Below are positions 59,117 through 64,000 of a DNA stretch of 64,000 nt, in pieces. The DNA is from Mercurialis annua (lineage: Eukaryota > Streptophyta > Magnoliopsida > Malpighiales > Euphorbiaceae), in assembly GCF_937616625.2 (NCBI RefSeq), contig NC_065573.1:20289001-20353000 (forward strand), in the 5' to 3' direction. Positions within the stretch are counted from its first letter, which is position 1. Every line of letters starts with the position of its first letter. The notes under the pieces were generated by a model, which worked only from the letters and a program-made list of their open reading frames with translations, made no database searches and was not told the DNA's origin. A program made the translations under genes and the position numbers.

Positions 59117-59966
59117 TGGATTTTTAACAATATTTTAGTAAACTATAGTAATTTTTAACAACAACAATATTAATAATTAAAGTCTAACAATAAATATTAA
59201 CAATATTCCAAATAAAAATATTAATAACTAAAACAATTATAAATATTTCTTAATTTTTTTATATTATACATGCATTTCTAAATTATAATTAAAGTCTAAC
59301 ATTTTTCTATATTATAATTAAATTTATATATGCATTTCTAACATTTACTAATATTAAAATTATTTAAAGCAATAACTAAAAAAATTAAACGTACTAACTT
59401 CTTATAGTCCTCCAAAATAATTACTATCGAATATTGAATTTAACTCCTTAACTCCAAAATATAGATCCGTTTAGCTCCGAAATATTCAAAATATAACAAT
59501 ACCTCGAAATTAAAATTTTCCCCGCTCAAATTCTACCGACTCGCTCAAACTATCATATTTTTCACTTTCAAATTTTTTCCATTGATTTGATTATGAGGTT
59601 TTACATTGCGGAGGGCTAATTTATAGCCATGGTTCCGCATTCTAGAAATGCAGAACCATTTAATATGTTCCGCATTTCTAGAATGCGGAACGATTTTATT
59701 ACCGTTGGGAGCTGTCAGCTCCCAACGGTAATGTGCAGCACGTTCCGCATTTCTAATGCGAAACGTGCTTAATCAGCTGATTATTGTGTTCCGCATACTA
59801 GAAATGCGGAATCACTCTTGGTCCGCAGCTGATTAATGTGTTCCGCATACTAGAAATGCGGAATCACTCTTGGTCCGCATTTTTAGAATGCAGACCAAGT
59901 GGGATCAGGTATTCTTTTAGAATTAATTTTGAAATAGGCACCGATTCGGAATTTTGGGTGCCTATT

Positions 59967-60193
59967 GAGGCATCCAAATATCAAAAACCTTTGAAATAGA
60001 GTGTAATGATCTTTCTAAATCCTTATCTCCGAGTTTGTGCATGAAATCCAGTGGCATAATTATTTTAGTTCAGGAAATACGTGGCATTGCTTTATTTGTT
60101 AAAGTACTTAAATTCTACGAATCTTTTTTTTTTTAAATTGAAACCAGTTTTGCTGGACTTCCATTTTAGCATTTCCATTATTTTCTTTCTTTT
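59967..60193. other. Upstream region of the SAP gene
   Basis: Short AT-rich intergenic DNA between the transposon and the SAP promoter; nothing specific is seen before the TATA box at 60194. Confidence 0.5.
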
Positions 60194-60201
60194 TATATAA
60201 A
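60194..60201 (+). promoter_or_regulatory. TATA box of the SAP gene
   Basis: TATATAAA about 356 nt upstream of the ATG at 60557. A CT-rich leader (CTCTCTCTCTCTC, about 60432-60446), common in plant 5' UTRs, follows. Confidence 0.55.
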
Positions 60202-60556
60202 AACCTTCCAGCCTGTCTTATCAGATCTTTTCCTCTCGTTTTTAACTAAAAAAATAACTAAATAATTAATTTTAACAATATATTAAAAATTAAATAATTA
60301 ACTTTTGTCCCTTTTCGCCGCTCCTTCCTCTTTCTGTTTCTGTTTGTTTCTTCTGATTTTTTTTCCCTTCATTTCCTTTTCAAAAAAATTAAAAAATCAT
60401 TTAATTATTTTTTATTTAATCTCTCGCCGCCTCTCTCTCTCTCTCCGTCGTTTTAAAAGAAACTCATCTCCAATAATTCTCTCTAATTTTTACATCCCTC
60501 TTCAAACGTGAGAAAAACAAGGGCAAATTCGTCATAATTTACAAATTAGAGATCTT

Positions 60557-61045
60557 ATGGCGGAAGAACACAGATGCCAAGCACCGGAAGGCCACCGTCT
60601 CTGCGCTAATAACTGCGGATTTTTCGGCTGCGCTGCCACCATGAATCTTTGCTCTAAATGTTACGGAGATTATTGCCTCAAACAACAACAACAACAAGAC
60701 GCTTCAATTCTCCGCCCCTATCCGCCGCCTTCCGCGGTGGTTTTAGATTCTCCGGCGAAGCTTGAGGTGTTACAACAGAGTCCAGCGTTGGCGGTGACGG
60801 AAGCGAAAGAGGAGGCGGTGACGGTCGCGGTGGCGATTGAGCAGAAGCAGCAGCCAAATAGATGCTATATCTGTAGGAAACGGGTCGGGTTGACCGGGTT
60901 TAGATGTCGGTGCGAGAGTATGTTTTGCGGGACCCATCGGTACCCGGAGAAACATGACTGTACTTTTGATTTTAAGAAGATTGGGAGAGAGGAGATCGCC
61001 AGAGCTAATCCTCTTGTGCTTGCCGAGAAGCTTCACAAGATTTAA
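60557..61045 (+). CDS. A20/AN1 zinc-finger stress-associated protein (SAP)
   Basis: A complete 162-residue protein in one exon, as is usual for plant SAP genes. The N-terminal A20 finger has Cys16, Cys20, Cys32 and Cys35 in the C-x3-C-x11-C-x2-C pattern within CANNCGFFGCAATMNLC. A Gln/Pro/Val-rich linker spans about 43-100. The C-terminal AN1 finger has all eight ligands: Cys103, Cys106, Cys117, Cys119, Cys124, His127, His133, Cys135. The conserved ending RANPLVLAEKLHKI closes the protein. A20 fingers of the family bind ubiquitin, and members act in abiotic-stress and hormone responses in cytosol and nucleus; that role is from family knowledge. The start is the first ATG after a TATA box and CT-rich leader. 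A Cys replaces the usual Ser in GFFGSAAT; it may be neutral. Confidence 0.96.
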   Translation: MAEEHRCQAPEGHRLCANNCGFFGCAATMNLCSKCYGDYCLKQQQQQDASILRPYPPPSAVVLDSPAKLEVLQQSPALAVTEAKEEAVTVAVAIEQKQQPNRCYICRKRVGLTGFRCRCESMFCGTHRYPEKHDCTFDFKKIGREEIARANPLVLAEKLHKI

Positions 61046-62054
61046 TCTAAGACGTTGGATCAGATGACTTTTAGTCAAAGACTACAAACAAATTCGTATG
61101 AATTGGTTTTTCCGATCAGATGAAAGATGAACATGGAAGAACTGTCACCGTCGATTAAAAGAGGTTAACATGAATGAACGGACTGATTTGACCATATCTC
61201 ATCTACGGCTTCTCTTTCTCCGTCGTACTTTTTCTTGGTGTTATTGTTGTGGTGGTTATAATTATTGTTATAAAATCATAATGTTTTTATAAATAATTTT
61301 AATTATATGTGAATTTTTTATTACAACAAGAAAAAGTTTACCATTACTTTTTTTTTACAAGTTAGAATATATTGATGAAGATGTAAATAACTAAATACAA
61401 ACAATGAAAGTGATATCACAAGAATCTTAATACGATCTTTCAAATTTGAACAACCAACTACTAAACAAAAATTCAAGATAAGCAAAAAATAATCGAAAAT
61501 AAGGATAAATCCATGACATGGATCCCTATAAACTTAACATAACAAAGAACTATGTTCCCGTTGTACGGGGTACTTAGATCATCCTCTTTTCCGATTTGAC
61601 AAGAAGTTCGTTCTATCCGACGAAACTTAGCATTTTTGATTCATCTTCAACGATATTCTAAAGATATATATTTAAAAACCCCCCCAATATTTAGATGTAC
61701 AAGAACTTGGATTTAAAGCTCGAACGAACACTAAATAGTTTTGAACGATTTATAACATCGGATCAAAAAGGTAAGAAAACAAATCATAACAATTTATTTC
61801 ATAAGGTAAAATTTCAAACCATAAAAAACATCTTAAAAAAGTCTTATTCAAACAACAAAGAGCAGATCTATACTAAATAAAACCATGAGCGGAGAGAAGA
61901 TGATTTTCCGGTGACCTGAAAAATCATCTTCTCCCACCCTCACCAAGAACAAGATGAAGAAGATGAACTTTATTTAGAGGGAAGGGAGAGCAAATTTTGT
62001 TGAGAGAGAGAGTTTTTTAGTTTACTGATAACGTATGGATAATATATGATCACA
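61046..62054. other. 3' region of SAP and intergenic DNA
   Basis: Probable SAP 3' UTR to about 61300 (AATAAT and ATAAAATCATAATG signals near 61260-61300 could direct polyadenylation). Beyond it is AT-rich DNA with no supported gene; the small frame at 61695-61880 has no recognisable domain. Confidence 0.45.
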
Positions 62055-62560
62055 GGGGCGAAGCAACCTCGATAAAATGAGAGGACACTAAGTCTAGCTA
62101 ACCGAGCTTTTAGCTATACCAGATCGGTAACCGAGATATCATTGAACGAGATACAAAACCATGTACCTTACAGAGATCCTAAATTCCGAGATACCAATAT
62201 CGAACTACGAATAAACCATACCTAGCATCACCACGATGATAACATGACTTACTCTCCGGCGTTCACACCTAGATCCCGAGATACAAATACCGAGATATAA
62301 CACGGACCTACTTAACAGGGGAAAAAGAACCACGAGACATGGTCTATATAAGTCACAATATGGGGAAACCCTAAGGTACCTCTTTCTATTCACTCAATAT
62401 TACTCTTTCTTTTCTTCTTCTTTCCCCTACTACAAAGTTTGACTTGAGCGTCGGAGCGAACGCCCGGAGACCCCCTCCGGCGTTCTTTCTGACCTCTGTT
62501 TATTGGTGTTTGCAGGCTTTAGCGGATCGGATCTATTTGGTGATTTATCATTTACCATTA
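62055..62560 (+). mobile_element. LTR-like sequence with TATA box
   Basis: Relative of 20630-21240. It has repeated CCGAGATA motifs, a TATA box CTATATAAG (62343-62351), CCCTAAGGTACCTC, a pyrimidine tract, GACTTGAGCGTCGGAGCG and CCGGCGTT, a layout common in plant Ty3/gypsy LTRs. No matching second LTR lies in the window and the exact termini are not resolved. Confidence 0.6.
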
Positions 62561-64000
62561 CTCGTTTTTGATATTTTGGGTCAGTTTTAATTTTTTTGAT
62601 TAAATATCTTTATTTTTGCCAAACACTTGATATTATTCAGGAAAAAATGTCTTGCAGATCAATTTTATAAAAAAATTAAAATAAAACAATAAAAAATAAT
62701 TTTAAGATGACGACAAATAAGTTGAAATTCAGTGTCGAGAACTCTCTAACACTGCATTTTGAGCTTGTTCTACTGCTAATACATTCTAAACGAATAAAAG
62801 TATAATTTTGAATTTTTAAAAATTTAAACTTAAAATTTAAACAAATACTGAATTTTTTTAAGTAAATTTATAGATCTATACAAATAAACTTGAAATTTTA
62901 TAAAAAAAAATGCTTGTTTTTACTAATATTTTATAACTTTGCTCAATCTTTGAACATGAATAAGTTTTCATTTAAAAGCATACAATCTTTCAGAGACATG
63001 ATTTTGGCTATACACAATAAGTATAAATAACTTAACTTGACCAGCTTGGACTTGGTGTCTAAGGATGTTGCTCCCTAACTATATAGTATAACCTATGGTT
63101 GAACTTTGTATCTACTTGACTAGTCACCACGGGAAACAATTGTCACGTCTAAGAAGAACAAATCTCGCTAATTTCCGCTTTGCCAGCACTCAATTTAAGG
63201 TGTTCAATATTTTCTACATGGTTTGAATTTTCTAGTGCAATACGTAACCGAACAGAGCTACTCAGTGGCACAATTTGTTTTAATTGTCAGTACGTATGTT
63301 GAACCAGAGGTACAACCCATTACCAGTGTTGAGCGACTATACAGTAATTGGGTGTTTAGCTCCTAGATAATTTCTAACCTGAAATTATTTGCCTTGATTG
63401 ACATGTTCCTAGGGGAAATTGAGTTTATAGATACTACAAGACTTGGAAAGTATGATACACTTGCTCTCACGCTCCTGTTTTAATGTCAGTTGATCATTGT
63501 TAGTGCTCAGACCAGTCTAGAATGCTATTTGGACCTTTTTGTTCATGTTATCTTAATGTTTTTGACGTAGATGAGTCTCATTTGGATATTTTCACTGAGT
63601 TTGCTGTTTATCAGCAATGTTCTGGTCTATTTTCTTTGTTTATGCAAATTTTGTTGAAGTAAAACTTTCTTGGACCTTTGATAATTCTTTGAAAATGCAT
63701 AGTTTGGATTGGAAAATAATGAGATCCTGGAGCTATTACTGGTATATTACTCGAATGAGTAAGCGAACAATTGAGTATTTTCAAATCTAGTCAAGTGATT
63801 ATTGGAAACAGTAGTTCAGTTATACACTAAAATATGCATGCCTTGAGACAATGAAGCTATTTGAATATACTTTAGTTACGCACCGAAATATTAACTTGTA
63901 GCAAAATGGAATTAAATTTGTAAATCATGACATGAATTGAAACTTTGGCACCAACTTGAACATGAGATAAAAACTAGGCGCAGTTCAAGTTTCCAACTCT
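62561..64000. other. Window end, no feature recognised
   Basis: About 1.4 kb of non-repetitive sequence without long reading frames, splice-bounded coding segments or element termini that I can defend. It could be intron, UTR or element interior. Confidence 0.4.

Larger units (their letters stand above)
58020..59966. mobile_element. DNA transposon with palindromic subterminal arrays
   Basis: The ends are TAGGCACCCAAAAATCCGAT on the left and, inverted on the right, TAGGCACCCAAAATTCCGAA; both arms continue GGTGCC...AATTAATTC. Just inside each end lie repeated near-palindromes of the form TTCCGCATTCTAGAATGCGGAA (58095-58215 and 59628-59895), plus AATCAGCTGATTA palindromes. The target duplication is unclear (TTA on the left, TAT on the right). 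The middle contains the decayed frame at 58561-59020 and a 30-bp tandem repeat (59037-59116). Confidence 0.75.

Noticed and set aside
60770..61078. 102-codon minus-strand frame
   Set aside because: Antisense shadow of the SAP gene, whose frame carries all zinc ligands.

Overview
This window is eukaryotic, from a flowering plant, most likely a eudicot. It is AT-rich, its genes have introns with GT/AG borders, and its proteins are plant types: a TAF12 with a long N-terminal tail, an A20/AN1 stress-associated protein, a NIK/At5g45780-like receptor-kinase tail and DUF914 (SLC35F-like) transporters. I cannot name the species. There is no operon structure, CRISPR array, rRNA or convincing tRNA. All exon borders were placed by hand from reading frame, splice sites and comparison between copies.

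Genes in order: (1) an intact eight-exon TAF12 gene on the minus strand (15683-20270, 557 aa) with a TATA box; (2) an orphan last exon of a leucine-rich-repeat receptor kinase (22983-23297, plus); (3) a tandem family of SLC35F/DUF914 membrane transporters, all minus: copy A (25899-29566, 11 exons, 336 aa), copy B (35470-39014, 11 exons, 331 aa) and copy C (46073-48871), a 5'-truncated pseudogene with several disabling changes; (4) an intronless RCK/MAK/MHK-type kinase (40681-41556, minus, 291 aa) between B and C, probably a retrocopy; (5) an intact single-exon A20/AN1 SAP protein (60557-61045, plus). A truncated LINE with an RNase H remnant lies at 1.7-2.0 kb.

Most of the remaining sequence is transposon-derived. 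At 4.9-13.6 kb three related long LTRs occur. Two are complete solo LTRs with TG...CA ends and perfect 5-bp target duplications (8181-10648 minus, GACAA; 11095-13643 plus, AAACC). Each of the three has a GC-rich array of short near-palindromes about 370-410 bp downstream of its TATA box. A second LTR-type family occurs at 20.6-22.97, 50.7-52.4 and 62.05-62.56 kb. Many foldback elements show 9-bp duplications (Mutator-like) or 8-bp duplications (hAT-like). There are also two Stowaway elements, a CACTA element inside pseudogene C, and a roughly 1.95-kb transposon at 58.0-59.97 kb carrying a decayed acidic ORF.

The genes do not form a pathway: TAF12 is nuclear general transcription machinery, the SLC35F copies are membrane transporters, the kinase is a CMGC kinase and SAP is a zinc-finger stress or ubiquitin-pathway factor. 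I found no clearly new multi-gene system. The strongest unexplained signal is the recurrence of dense palindrome arrays inside unrelated mobile elements. Next are the transporter cluster with its dated insertions and the kinase retrocopy.
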